A stretch of DNA of 64,000 nucleotides, taken from Caulobacter sp. (GTDB lineage: Bacteria > Pseudomonadota > Alphaproteobacteria > Caulobacterales > Caulobacteraceae). Where the stretch lies: contig JARWZW010000069.1 of NCBI GenBank assembly GCA_029866155.1, positions 62,001 through 126,000 on the forward strand, given 5' to 3'. The translations under genes were made by a program, and so were the position numbers. Below are positions 36,187 to 44,826 of the stretch, one piece after another (positions within the stretch are counted from its first letter, which is position 1; every line of letters starts with the position of its first letter). The notes under the pieces were generated by a model. The model ran no database searches and was not told the DNA's origin. It was given only the letters and a program-made list of their open reading frames with translations.

Positions 36187-36891
36187 ATGGTGGATCTGGG
36201 CGGAGAGATGGGTGGGCTGTGGGCGTCGCTTGGCGCGTCCAGCTCCGCCGGCTCGCGTGTCATCCAGTTCGTGGCCGCCCATCAGGGTGAAGGGACCTCC
36301 CTGGTCGCCCGGGAGCTCTGCCGCTTTGTGGCCCAGCGTGCGGGCAAGACCGTCTGGCTGATCGATCTGGACCTTCAGGATTCCCCCCAGACTGCAGCGA
36401 TCGCCGGCGATCCCGCCCTTTATGGCGGGCTTGGAAAGCCGACCCATGCCAGTCCGGACGGCCTGAGCTTTGTGACGGTCCAGCCGCCTCTTCGGCAGGC
36501 TGACGGCGAATGGATCCCGGACGGGCGTTATGTCGTAGCCTATCCCGTCGGCGAGGCGCGCTGGTGGGTCACGCGGTTTCGTCAGGAGAGTCTCAGGGGC
36601 GCCCAGAGGGCGCAGGTCCTGCCGGGGATCGACTACTGGGCGGCCCTGAGAAGGCATGCGGACCTGATTGTCATCGACAGCCCTTCAGCGGACCGGTCCC
36701 GGACCGCCCTGACCCTGGCCCCCTATGTCGACGAAACCGTTCTGGTCGTCGCGGCCGACCAGCCCGATATTCGCGGTGCGACGCAGTTGAAGGACGCCAT
36801 AACCCGAAGCGGCGGGCTATGCTCCGGGCTGTTCTACAATCGGGCCCGCTCGGCGCCGCCGGTGTTTTCCGGTCGCGGCAAGGCGACCTGA
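36187..36891 (+). CDS. CpsD/HfsB-like P-loop protein with degenerate Walker A
   Basis: The 234-residue protein resembles the cytoplasmic partner of a Wzz protein (MinD/BY-kinase fold): QFVAAHQGEGTSLVARELCR replaces the usual PGEGKS/T loop, VWLIDLDLQDSP is the Walker A' strand, and ADLIVIDSPSADRSRTALTL with ETVLVVAADQPDIRG follows. The P-loop lysine is missing (GEGTS), and there is no tyrosine-rich C-terminal tail, so neither ATP hydrolysis nor autophosphorylation is expected. HfsB of the Caulobacter holdfast system is a known relative of this kind. ATG 36187 is preferred over TTG 36172; neither has a clear ribosome site. It lies 52 bases after the Wzz gene. Confidence 0.83.
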   Translation: MVDLGGEMGGLWASLGASSSAGSRVIQFVAAHQGEGTSLVARELCRFVAQRAGKTVWLIDLDLQDSPQTAAIAGDPALYGGLGKPTHASPDGLSFVTVQPPLRQADGEWIPDGRYVVAYPVGEARWWVTRFRQESLRGAQRAQVLPGIDYWAALRRHADLIVIDSPSADRSRTALTLAPYVDETVLVVAADQPDIRGATQLKDAITRSGGLCSGLFYNRARSAPPVFSGRGKAT

Positions 36892-37309
36892 ACCGCTCGG
36901 GCGCGCCGTTGACAGGCGTGACGCGGCTCCCGTCTCTGACCCTGCTCTGGCGCTCTGAAGTCAGAGTCCGGTTTTTCCGTTCTGGCTGGTTCGATCAAAA
37001 CGCAGCAGGCGCGGGGCCAGAGGGCTGACCCTGGCCCGGGCGCGTCCGTGCCTGCAGGTCCCCCCTGAGCCGCCGGGCCATTCATCAGACTACAAGCCGG
37101 GCAGTTTCACCAACGGCGCCCAATCGCGCGGCAGGCGGTGGCGACGATGTGCGAAAATTGCGGAAATCGGGCGACTCCCGGCTGGAGGGGCTTTCAAAAA
37201 TGCACAACCCTAATAACACTATATCTATATTGAGCATATGCCTGCGGTCGCGTCTTCGGGAGCGGAATTCGGGCGGGGTCAGGCGCCGCTTCAAGAGGTT
37301 CGGCATTCC
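36892..37309. other. intergenic region with hairpins and an A+T-rich promoter-like island
   Basis: About 420 bases without a supported gene. It holds CTCTGA-AG-TCAGAG (36953-36966) followed by a T-run, a repeat-like segment at 36975-37005 described separately, a bulged GGGCCA.../...TGGCCC stem near 37016-37040, and an A+T-rich stretch at about 37192-37243 that contains TATATCTATATTG. The last is the probable promoter region of gmd and the downstream genes. Confidence 0.5.
36975..37005. repeat. copy of a dispersed TTCCGTTCTG-GGTTCGATCA-AACG hairpin repeat
   Basis: TTCCGTTCTGGCTGGTTCGA followed by TCAAAACGCAG closely matches the better-preserved hairpin at 59331-59363. This copy's right arm has diverged so that pairing is poor. 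Confidence 0.5.
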
Positions 37310-38383
37310 ATGGAATCAACACACGGTAAAACGGCCTTGGTTACAGGCATAACCGGTCAGGACGGCGCCTATCTCGCAGAACTGCTGCTGGAGAAAGGTT
37401 ATGTTGTTCATGGGATCAAGCGCAGATCATCTTCATTCAATACGGGGCGGATCGAGCACATATATCAGGATCCTCATGTCGCCGTGCCCCGCTTCATTCT
37501 GCATCATGGCGACCTGACCGACAGCACAAACCTGATCCGCATTGTCCAGCAGGTTCAGCCGGATGAGATATACAACCTTGCAGCGCAGAGTCATGTGGCG
37601 GTGTCCTTCGAGGCGCCTGAATACACCGCCAACGCTGACGCGGTCGGGGCGCTTCGGCTCCTTGAAGCTATCCGCATTCTGGGGCTGGAAAAAAAGACCC
37701 GCTTCTACCAGGCCTCGACCTCGGAGCTCTATGGCAGGGTCCAGGAGATACCCCAATCGGAACGAACGCCCTTCTATCCCCGTAGTCCCTACGCAGCGGC
37801 CAAGCTCTATGCCTACTGGGTGGTGATCAACTACCGGGAGGCCTATGGCCTGCATGCCTCCAACGGGATCCTCTTCAATCATGAGAGCCCGTTGCGCGGA
37901 GAGACCTTCGTCACCCGCAAGATCACCCGGGCGGCGGCGGCCATCAAGTATGGCCAGCAGGACAGGCTCTATCTGGGCAATCTGGATGCCCGACGGGACT
38001 GGGGCCATGCCAGGGAATATGTCCGCGGGATGTGGCTCATGCTGCAGCAGGATGAGCCGGACGACTATGTGCTGGCGACCGGCGAGACCACCCTGGTCCG
38101 GGACTTCGTCACCCGGGCCTTCCAGCAGACCGGCGTCAGTCTGGACTGGATAGGTGAGGGGCTGTTGGAGAAGGGCGTCTGCAGCCGATCCGGCCGGATT
38201 CTGGTCGAGGTCGATCCGCGCTATTTCAGGCCGACGGAAGTCGAACTTCTGATCGGCGATCCCGCTAAGGCCCGGTCCCGCCTGGGTTGGTCCCACGACA
38301 CGGGCTGGGAGCAGCTCTGCGACGAAATGGTCGCGGCCGATCTGCTGACGGTTCCGACAGAGCCGGTTCGCCATGGCGCCTGA
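37310..38383 (+). CDS. gmd: GDP-mannose 4,6-dehydratase
   Basis: Gmd converts GDP-D-mannose to GDP-4-keto-6-deoxy-mannose, the first step to GDP-L-fucose. The 357-residue SDR protein shows [20 protein letters not shown] (NADP-binding Gly motif), [20 protein letters not shown], the STSELYG Ser/Thr segment, the catalytic YAAAK and the [14 protein letters not shown] block specific for Gmd. The start is ATG 37310 with AGAGG upstream; an earlier in-frame ATG at 37238 lies in the promoter-like region. It overlaps fcl by 11 bases. Confidence 0.96.
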   Translation: MESTHGKTALVTGITGQDGAYLAELLLEKGYVVHGIKRRSSSFNTGRIEHIYQDPHVAVPRFILHHGDLTDSTNLIRIVQQVQPDEIYNLAAQSHVAVSFEAPEYTANADAVGALRLLEAIRILGLEKKTRFYQASTSELYGRVQEIPQSERTPFYPRSPYAAAKLYAYWVVINYREAYGLHASNGILFNHESPLRGETFVTRKITRAAAAIKYGQQDRLYLGNLDARRDWGHAREYVRGMWLMLQQDEPDDYVLATGETTLVRDFVTRAFQQTGVSLDWIGEGLLEKGVCSRSGRILVEVDPRYFRPTEVELLIGDPAKARSRLGWSHDTGWEQLCDEMVAADLLTVPTEPVRHGA

Positions 38384-39320
38384 GGTTATCTTTCCGCTGG
38401 TGGACAAGCGGGTCTGGGTGGCCGGACATCGTGGCATGGTGGGATCGGCCATCGTCCGCCGCCTGCAATGGGAAGGCTGCGAAGTCCTGACCGTCGGGCG
38501 AAGCGATCTGGATCTGCGCCGGCAGGGACCGACGGAGCAGTGGATCGCCGAGTATCGGCCGGACGCCATCGTCCTGGCTGCCGCCAGGGTCGGGGGCATC
38601 CTGGTCAATGACCAGCGGCCAGCGGATTTTCTCCACGATAATCTGGTCATCCAGACCAATGTCCTGGAGGCGGCCTATCGTGTTGGAACCAGCCGGGTGC
38701 TGGTCCTGGGGTCCAGCTGCATCTACCCCAGGTCGGCGCCTCAGCCGATCGTCGAGGAGGCCCTCCTGACCGGGCCCCTGGAGGCGACCAATGCCTGGTA
38801 TGCCGTCGCCAAGATCGCGGGGATCAAGCTGGCCCAGGCCTATCGTCGCCAGCACGGCTGCGACTTCATTTCCGCCATGCCGACCAATCTCTATGGCCCC
38901 GGCGACAATTTCGACCTTGAGACCAGCCATGTCCTGCCGGCCCTGATCCGCAAGGCCCATGAAGCCCGGGTCACTGGCGCACCGGCCCTGACCATCTGGG
39001 GCACAGGGTCTCCGCGTCGCGAATTCCTGCATGTGGAGGATTGTGCCGACGCCCTGGTGCATTTGCTCAAGGTCTATGCGGGCGAGATGCATATCAATGT
39101 CGGTTCGGGTGACGATCTGACGATCCGCGACCTTGCGGACCTTGTCTGTGACGTGGTGGGCTATCGCGGCCCCATCCTCTGCGACGCCCGGAAGCCGGAT
39201 GGTACGCCGCGCAAGCTGATGAGCGCCGACCGGATCCGCGCCATGGGCTGGCGGCCGACCATTCCTCTTCGGGAAGGCATTGTATCGACCTACCAGTGGT
39301 TCCTGTCCCATGCCCTCTGA
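38373..39320 (+). CDS. fcl: GDP-L-fucose synthase
   Basis: Fcl (WcaG) epimerises and reduces the Gmd product to GDP-L-fucose. The 315-residue SDR protein begins with [18 protein letters not shown], continues with [20 protein letters not shown] and [20 protein letters not shown], and has the catalytic YAVAK in [32 protein letters not shown] and [19 protein letters not shown] are diagnostic. ATG 38373 lies within the end of gmd, and the next gene starts within its own end, so the three are translationally linked. Confidence 0.96.
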   Translation: MAPEVIFPLVDKRVWVAGHRGMVGSAIVRRLQWEGCEVLTVGRSDLDLRRQGPTEQWIAEYRPDAIVLAAARVGGILVNDQRPADFLHDNLVIQTNVLEAAYRVGTSRVLVLGSSCIYPRSAPQPIVEEALLTGPLEATNAWYAVAKIAGIKLAQAYRRQHGCDFISAMPTNLYGPGDNFDLETSHVLPALIRKAHEARVTGAPALTIWGTGSPRREFLHVEDCADALVHLLKVYAGEMHINVGSGDDLTIRDLADLVCDVVGYRGPILCDARKPDGTPRKLMSADRIRAMGWRPTIPLREGIVSTYQWFLSHAL

Positions 39321-40098
39321 GGTCTCATCGCAAGGCCAGCTGGACGTGAAGCCCGGCGCCGCCAGTTTCGATGTCCTGGGGGTGCCGGTCTCCGTCACGA
39401 CCCTGGATCGGGCTTCGGCCGCAATTCATGCCTGGGCGGACGACGGCAGGGGGCGGTTCGTCTGTATTCGCGATGTCCATGGCATCGTCCAGGCGGTGGA
39501 TGATCCAAGGCTGGCCGCCCTGCACCGCGAGGCTGCCATGGTGACCCCGGATGGCATGCCCCTGGTCTGGATCGGCCAACGCGCCGGCCTGCCCGTGGAA
39601 CGCACCTGCGGGCCCGAGCTGATGGACAGGGTCATGGCCCAGTCGCCGGCGAGCGGGCTGCGCCACTATTTTTTCGGCGGCCGGCCAGGCATAGCCGAGC
39701 GGCTGAAAAGCAGTTTCGAGCGCCGCTATCCGGGGGTGGCCGTGGTTGGCGTCGAGACGCCGCCCTTCCGTGAGCTTGCTGATGACGAACTGTCGGACCT
39801 AGCTGCCCGCATCGCTTGCAGCGCCGCTGATGTGGTCTGGATCGGCCTCCCGACGCCCAGGCAGGAGTTTCTCATGCAGAGACTGGCGCCCCGGACCGGG
39901 GTGACCCTGATCGGTGTCGGGGCTGCGTTTGATTTCCATACCGGCGCCGTCCGCAGAGCCCCGCCCTGGATGCAGAAGTCCGGCCTGGAATTTCTCTTCC
40001 GACTGGCCAGCGATCCCCGGCGCCTGTGGCGCCGCTATCTGATCAAGGCGCCCCGCTTCGTCTGGATGATCGCCACCCGCCGGGGAGAGGTGATGTGA
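39310..40098 (+). CDS. WecG/TagA/CpsF-family glycosyltransferase
   Basis: This 262-residue enzyme of family GT26 transfers an N-acetylhexosamine-type or similar sugar to a lipid-linked acceptor. Visible signatures are MVTPDGMPLVWIGQRAGLP, HYFFGGRPGIAERL, VVWIGLPTPRQEFLMQR and LIGVGAAFDFHTGAVRRAPP with WMQKSGLEFLFRL, all typical of the family. ATG 39310 overlaps fcl by 11 bases. The GT2 gene starts at its stop (TGATG). Confidence 0.92.
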   Translation: MPSEVSSQGQLDVKPGAASFDVLGVPVSVTTLDRASAAIHAWADDGRGRFVCIRDVHGIVQAVDDPRLAALHREAAMVTPDGMPLVWIGQRAGLPVERTCGPELMDRVMAQSPASGLRHYFFGGRPGIAERLKSSFERRYPGVAVVGVETPPFRELADDELSDLAARIACSAADVVWIGLPTPRQEFLMQRLAPRTGVTLIGVGAAFDFHTGAVRRAPPWMQKSGLEFLFRLASDPRRLWRRYLIKAPRFVWMIATRRGEVM

Positions 40099-41006
40099 TG
40101 ACTGTGCCGGGGACAACAAGGGCTTCAGGCGATCGTCCTTTGGGAGACGCGGCCATGCATGTCGTCAAGACCCGGATTGCCGTGGTTCTGGCCTGTCATA
40201 ATCGCCGCCGCCACACGCTCGACTGCCTGCGAAGTCTGTACCGACAGGCCAGCCCGACCCTGCAGTTCGACGTCCATCTGCTGGATGACGCCAGTACAGA
40301 CGGAACGGCCGATGCGGTTCTGGCCGAGTTCCCGGACGTCCATGTCATCTGCGGAACCGGCAAGCTGTTCTGGGGTGGTGGGATGAGGGCGGCCATGACC
40401 AAGGCCCTGCCCACGCCCTTCGATCATATGCTCTGGCTGAATGACGATGTGGAGTTGAAGCCGGACGCGGTCCGGGGCCTGCTCATTGCCTATCATCATG
40501 CCTGTCGGGACACCGGCCAGGACATGAATGTCATTGTCGGCTGCATGCAGGATCCGGATACCGGACTTATCAGCTATTCGGGTTTCCTGCGGGCCAGTCG
40601 CTGGCATCCCACCCGGCTTCACCGGGTCGTGCCGGCCCGGGATGAAGTGGTTGGCTGTGACACCATGAACGGAAATCTGGTCCTGGTGCCCCGGATTGTG
40701 GTGGACCGGGTGGGCATCATCGACGAGGCCTTCCCGCATCAACTGGGAGATATCGACTATGGTTTCCGCGTCGGGCGGGCAGGGGGGCGCGTCCTGCTGG
40801 CTCCGGGCATTGCGGGATTTTGCGCCGCCAACGCCGTCAAGACCCGGCGGGAAGGCGTCCTGGGGCGACTGAGGCACCTGCTGTCGCCCAGGGGCCTGCC
40901 CCTGCAGGCCTGGGTAACCTTCCTCTGGCGATATGCCGGCCTGTTGTGCGTCCCGCTGCTGGTGGCCATCTACGGCAAGGCGATCTTCACGCGGGCGGCG
41001 AGATGA
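40098..41006 (+). CDS. GT2-family glycosyltransferase (rhamnosyltransferase-like)
   Basis: The 302-residue protein has a GT-A fold: VVLACHNRRRHTLDCLRSL at the N-terminus, LLDDASTDGTADAVL, GTGKLFWGGGMRAAM and the metal-binding LWLNDDVELKPDAV. The acceptor-side motif VGIIDEAFPHQLGDIDYGFR follows. A hydrophobic C-terminus (FLWRYAGLLCVPLLVAIYGK) suggests association with the inner membrane. It starts one base inside the stop of the previous gene; a second ATG at 40155, in front of HVVKTRIAVV, is possible. The donor sugar is unknown. Confidence 0.88.
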   Translation: MTVPGTTRASGDRPLGDAAMHVVKTRIAVVLACHNRRRHTLDCLRSLYRQASPTLQFDVHLLDDASTDGTADAVLAEFPDVHVICGTGKLFWGGGMRAAMTKALPTPFDHMLWLNDDVELKPDAVRGLLIAYHHACRDTGQDMNVIVGCMQDPDTGLISYSGFLRASRWHPTRLHRVVPARDEVVGCDTMNGNLVLVPRIVVDRVGIIDEAFPHQLGDIDYGFRVGRAGGRVLLAPGIAGFCAANAVKTRREGVLGRLRHLLSPRGLPLQAWVTFLWRYAGLLCVPLLVAIYGKAIFTRAAR

Positions 41007-41066
41007 GGGGGCCGTCCGACAGAGGGTGCGGCGCCGGCGTCCTGCTCATGCTCGCGGCCTGGTCCA

Positions 41067-42173
41067 ATGACCCGTAGGGCGGATGGCGTGGTTCATGTCC
41101 TTAATGAACTGAAGTACAGCGGCGCCGAAACTCTCCTGAGCAGCGGTTCGAACTGGCTGATCGCAGACCTGTCTCCACAGTATATACTGTCTACAGGCGG
41201 TAATGTCGGTGATTATGCGCCGACCTTGATCGAATGTGGCTATGAAGTGATCCATATCCCGTTTCGCAAAACGGTTTCCTACGGCATGGAGTTTGCCAAG
41301 TTTATCCGGTCAAATCCTTCAAGGATTGTCCATATTCATGCTGAGCGGGGCTTTATGCTCCATGCCATCCTGGCTTTACTGGCCGGCAAGAAGGTGGTCA
41401 GGACCGTCCACAATGCGTTCCGGTTTTCCGGGCCGCTGCGCATCCTGCGGGCCTGCGAGCGATATCTCCTGAGCCGGGCGGGTGTTCGAATGGTCGCCTG
41501 CTCACAGCATGTGCGGCAGACGGAGGCGGAAACCTTCCTCAACAGGTCCGTCGTTGTGCAGAACTGGATCGACACCCGAAGGTTCAGGAAACGCTCGGCG
41601 AGCGAAAGGAGGGATGCCCGGGCCGACCTGGGCATTCCGGAATCCAGCTTTGTGCTCGTGTCTGTGGGTAACCATGGCAAGGCCAAGAATCAGGAAGCGA
41701 TCGTCGAGGCCGTCCGGATGTCTCAACCGGACATGCCAGTCCTCTATCTCCATTGTGGAGAGGGCGAGCGTGACCTGAGAGCCGCCCTGGACATCACCGA
41801 AGCCGATCCCGTTCGATTCCTGGGACCTGTGCGGGAGGTGGAAAAAATCCTCCGCGCCGCGGACCTGTTCGCAAGCCCCTCGCATTTTGAAGGCGGCCCC
41901 CTGGCCCTCTTCGAAGCGGCGGCGACAGGGCTGACCTGCATCACCACCCGGGTAGGCATGGCGACCCAGCTGGAGGGACATGACGAGATCATCTTTGTCG
42001 GCGTGACCCCGGCGGAGATCGCTCTCGCTCTTCGCAAGGCTCACCGCCAGGGGCTTGAGAAGGGACCTGATCATCAGGGGAAACTGCCAGACTTCGTCGC
42101 GGCTCACTTTGGCCCCGAGACCGGGGCAGGGGCCTATTCAACCCTCTACCGGGAGCTGCTTCGTGGGCATTAG
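41067..42173 (+). CDS. GT4-family glycosyltransferase
   Basis: The 368-residue protein has the GT-B layout: an N-terminal HVLNELKYSGAETLLSSGSN (glycine/acceptor loop), IVHIHAERGFMLHAILALLA and KKVVRTVHNAFR, and a C-terminal domain with VLVSVGNHGKAKNQEAIVEA. The donor-binding E-x7-E lies in HFEGGPLALFEAAATGLTCI. It is 60 bases after the GT2 gene. Base composition is less G+C-rich in its first 250 bases than in the genes around it. The sugar specificity is unknown. Confidence 0.9.
   Translation: MTRRADGVVHVLNELKYSGAETLLSSGSNWLIADLSPQYILSTGGNVGDYAPTLIECGYEVIHIPFRKTVSYGMEFAKFIRSNPSRIVHIHAERGFMLHAILALLAGKKVVRTVHNAFRFSGPLRILRACERYLLSRAGVRMVACSQHVRQTEAETFLNRSVVVQNWIDTRRFRKRSASERRDARADLGIPESSFVLVSVGNHGKAKNQEAIVEAVRMSQPDMPVLYLHCGEGERDLRAALDITEADPVRFLGPVREVEKILRAADLFASPSHFEGGPLALFEAAATGLTCITTRVGMATQLEGHDEIIFVGVTPAEIALALRKAHRQGLEKGPDHQGKLPDFVAAHFGPETGAGAYSTLYRELLRGH
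41177..41190. repeat. perfect 14-base palindrome inside the GT4 gene
   Basis: ACAGTATATACTGT is a perfect palindrome, A+T-rich, within codons for QYILSTG. It may be a chance result of the amino-acid sequence. Confidence 0.4.
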
Positions 42174-42322
42174 GGACCTCCGCCGGCTTTCGAGGACCGG
42201 CGCGCCTCCGCGTCCTGATCCTGGCGACGGGATCGGTTCCAGCGGTCGCCCAAGCGGCATTTTTCCAGGAAGGCCGGGGCTCGCTGGACGTGGCTGCCCC
42301 GAACTGCGGCCGAACCTGCGCC

Positions 42323-43516
42323 ATGGATAAATGCGCAGCAGGTCAACAGGCAGCGGATTGCGGGGCGCCTGGCCTGCTGCTCTATGCCGAAAACTATCCC
42401 GCGCCCGATCATCAATACGCCACCGGCCTGGACCGGGCGCTCTCGCCGATCCTCGCCGCCCTGGGGCCGATGGTCTCCGGCATCGCACTACGGCCGCCCA
42501 GGGGGCTGAGGGCCCGCCTTCAGTCCCTGAATCCCGTCGCCGCCGGGCGCTCGATCCTGCCGTCCTTCTCCGCCGTCTTCGCCGATCAGCTTCTGTCAGC
42601 CGGTGGCGGGCGGCAGACGAGGGGCCATCAGGACGGAAGTCTGCGTCGCCAGCTGGCCGGGTACGGCCCCTTCCCGAACCTGCTCAGCGTTCTTGGCTCA
42701 AACCCTGCCTCATACATCCGGGCCCACAGTCTGGCGAAAGACATCGGCGCTCGGCACTACATATACTCGGTTGATGATTACCGCAGGGGTCTCATTTCAT
42801 CCCCCTTTGCAGAACAAGATCAGCAAGAGTTGGCCCTGACATTTTCCAGTGCTGCTGGCATTTTCACGATTACGACCAGTTTGGCGGAACAATATTCAGC
42901 GCTCTATCCCGGCCATAATGTTCAGGCCCTGCCGCTTCCGTTCATCGAAAATGGCAGGCAGGCGAAACGTCTATTGAAACAGATAATCTATGTCGGCAAC
43001 ATAAATCACCTCTACGCAGATGCTATCCAGGACGTTATCGAAGCAGTCAATGTCTTGAACGAAGCCGGCTTCGAAATAGAGATCAGAATAACATCAGTCC
43101 GCTCCGAATATGAAAAATTCCTGGGCGCGCCCCCGAAATTTGTAAGGGTCGGGCCCATAAATGACCGGGACGGGCTGTTGCAGGAGATTGCAGACAGCAG
43201 GATTGCCCTTTGCGCCATATCCTTCGCTGAAAACAACGATATGGTGGTCACATCCTTTCCATCCAAGCTGCTGGATTATCTATCCAGCAGTTGTTCTATC
43301 CTGCTCTATGGCCCAGACTATTGCGAAGCAAAGCGATACTTTGTGGACAATCGTCTTCCGACCATCGTCACCGAAAAGGCGAGGTTGGTGGCGGTCATTC
43401 GGTCCCTGATCGTTGAGCCCCCGAACAACGCGTCCCGATACAGGGCGGCCCTGTCGGGACATGGTCCGGAGCGGTTTCGCGAACGCGTTGCTTCCATCAT
43501 CAGCGTGAAGCCATGA
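42323..43516 (+). CDS. putative GT-B-fold glycosyltransferase
   Basis: The 397-residue protein (from ATG 42323) has a GT1/GT4-like pattern: LLLYAENYPAPDHQYATGLD at the start, RHYIYSVDDYRRGLI, SSAAGIFTITTSLAEQY, then a C-terminal domain with QIIYVGNINHLYADAIQDVI, DSRIALCAISFAENNDMVVT and SFPSKLLDYLSSSCSILLYG. The last segment is in the place of the donor-binding motif, but a clear E-x7-E is lacking. The middle of the gene (about 42720-43330) is visibly richer in A+T than its neighbours, as is common in acquired glycan genes. The alternative start is GTG 42290. It overlaps the flippase gene by four bases. Confidence 0.78.
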   Translation: MDKCAAGQQAADCGAPGLLLYAENYPAPDHQYATGLDRALSPILAALGPMVSGIALRPPRGLRARLQSLNPVAAGRSILPSFSAVFADQLLSAGGGRQTRGHQDGSLRRQLAGYGPFPNLLSVLGSNPASYIRAHSLAKDIGARHYIYSVDDYRRGLISSPFAEQDQQELALTFSSAAGIFTITTSLAEQYSALYPGHNVQALPLPFIENGRQAKRLLKQIIYVGNINHLYADAIQDVIEAVNVLNEAGFEIEIRITSVRSEYEKFLGAPPKFVRVGPINDRDGLLQEIADSRIALCAISFAENNDMVVTSFPSKLLDYLSSSCSILLYGPDYCEAKRYFVDNRLPTIVTEKARLVAVIRSLIVEPPNNASRYRAALSGHGPERFRERVASIISVKP

Positions 43517-44826
43517 GGGCCGGGCTGTGGCCTGGCGGCTTGCGCGGGCCGCTGGTCGGATGGCTGTATCTGTCTGTCGCGGCGATCGGCGGCCTGGTGT
43601 CCGGGGCGACCGTTCTCCAGAATCTTGACCGTTCCAGCGCCGGGATTTTCTTCCTGGCCCAGGGGTATCTGGCCTTTGTCCTGCTGTTCGACGTCGGCCT
43701 CTATGTGACGGGGGTCCGGGAGATCGCCTTTGCCTTCGCCAGGCCAGTTTCCGGCTCTGCAGGCCGGCGGGCCCTGGTCGTGGCGAGCCGGTTTGCAAAC
43801 GCCCGCAGCTTTGGCGTCCTGGCTCTGCTGGTCGCGGCAATCCTGCTCGGAGGATCTCTTGCCCTGGTTGAAGGCGCAAGGTTGCGGGAACAGCTTGCGG
43901 CGCTGTTGATCAGTTGTCTGGTGGGTATTCCCAGCCTGATCGCCTTCAATCATCAGGCCGCCCTGGAAGGGACGGGCCGGTATCACCTCGACCGTCTCTC
44001 CGCCACGGCCGGAACGGCTCTCAACAGCGGCCTGATCAGTGTCGCGGCCCTGGCCAGTCATGATCTCCTTGTGGTCAGCGCCTGCTGGATCGGGGCTGTG
44101 ATCGCGGTCTCGGTTCTGAAGTTTATCGTTTTGCGCGCTTCGGTCCCCCGGGCGAGTTTTATCGGCCGGCCCTCGATCAGGGACCTGCGCAGCGCGCTCA
44201 GACGCTCCGGAAGTATCTTCGCGGTGCAGCTGGGCGGCGTTATGACCAAGGGTGTGCAGTTCCCGATCATCAGCGCGACACAGGGCGTCGCGGGGATCGG
44301 GCCCTACATTTTCGCAGTGCGCATTGCCGGCACGATCGATTCGGCAATCGCGGTCCTTGGCGGGGCCCAGCGGGCGACCTTTGTGCACCACATCTCCGGC
44401 GGGCGCTTGCAGGAGGCGCGGACCCTTGCTCTGACGACGGTCGGCCTGGTCGGTGTTCTGGCGGCCATCGCCTTCCTGCTGTTTGGATTCGCCCTGCCGG
44501 CCTTGGCCAGACGGTTTGCGCCAGGACTTCCCCTGGATGGGGCGCCTTTTCTGATCATTGCCGCCGACATGGCCATCCTCTGCGTTGCCGGAACCATGAG
44601 CCTGTTTGTCATTGCCTCAGGTCGCAATCCCTTCGCCCGGATCGTCCTTCTGAATGGCGCTGTTTCCATTCTGGCTGTTTCGGCCCTGACCCCGAGGTTT
44701 GGAATGGCGGGGGCAGCGACAGGTCAGATGCTGGCGACCCTTTTTGTCAGCGGTTGGTTCAATTCCCTGGAGTTTGCGAAGACGATCAGGGGACTGAAGC
44801 GCGGCGTCGATGGGGGCGAGATCTGA
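43513..44826 (+). CDS. polysaccharide flippase (Wzx-like, MATE/MVF superfamily)
   Basis: The 437-residue protein has about 12 hydrophobic segments spaced as in Wzx-type lipid-linked oligosaccharide flippases: GWLYLSVAAIGGLVSGATVL near the N-terminus, GGVMTKGVQFPIISATQGVA in the middle, and GAVSILAVSALTPRFGMAGA in the last third. It would move the undecaprenyl-linked repeat unit across the inner membrane. It begins in the stop of the glycosyltransferase (ATGA) and ends one base inside the next gene (TGATG), which supports one operon. Confidence 0.87.
   Translation: MRAGLWPGGLRGPLVGWLYLSVAAIGGLVSGATVLQNLDRSSAGIFFLAQGYLAFVLLFDVGLYVTGVREIAFAFARPVSGSAGRRALVVASRFANARSFGVLALLVAAILLGGSLALVEGARLREQLAALLISCLVGIPSLIAFNHQAALEGTGRYHLDRLSATAGTALNSGLISVAALASHDLLVVSACWIGAVIAVSVLKFIVLRASVPRASFIGRPSIRDLRSALRRSGSIFAVQLGGVMTKGVQFPIISATQGVAGIGPYIFAVRIAGTIDSAIAVLGGAQRATFVHHISGGRLQEARTLALTTVGLVGVLAAIAFLLFGFALPALARRFAPGLPLDGAPFLIIAADMAILCVAGTMSLFVIASGRNPFARIVLLNGAVSILAVSALTPRFGMAGAATGQMLATLFVSGWFNSLEFAKTIRGLKRGVDGGEI

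Noticed and set aside
40700..43500. Recent horizontal transfer of the whole glycosyltransferase region
   Set aside because: Lower G+C is limited to parts of two genes; no transposase, tRNA or att-like repeat was found at the borders, so this stays only a possibility.
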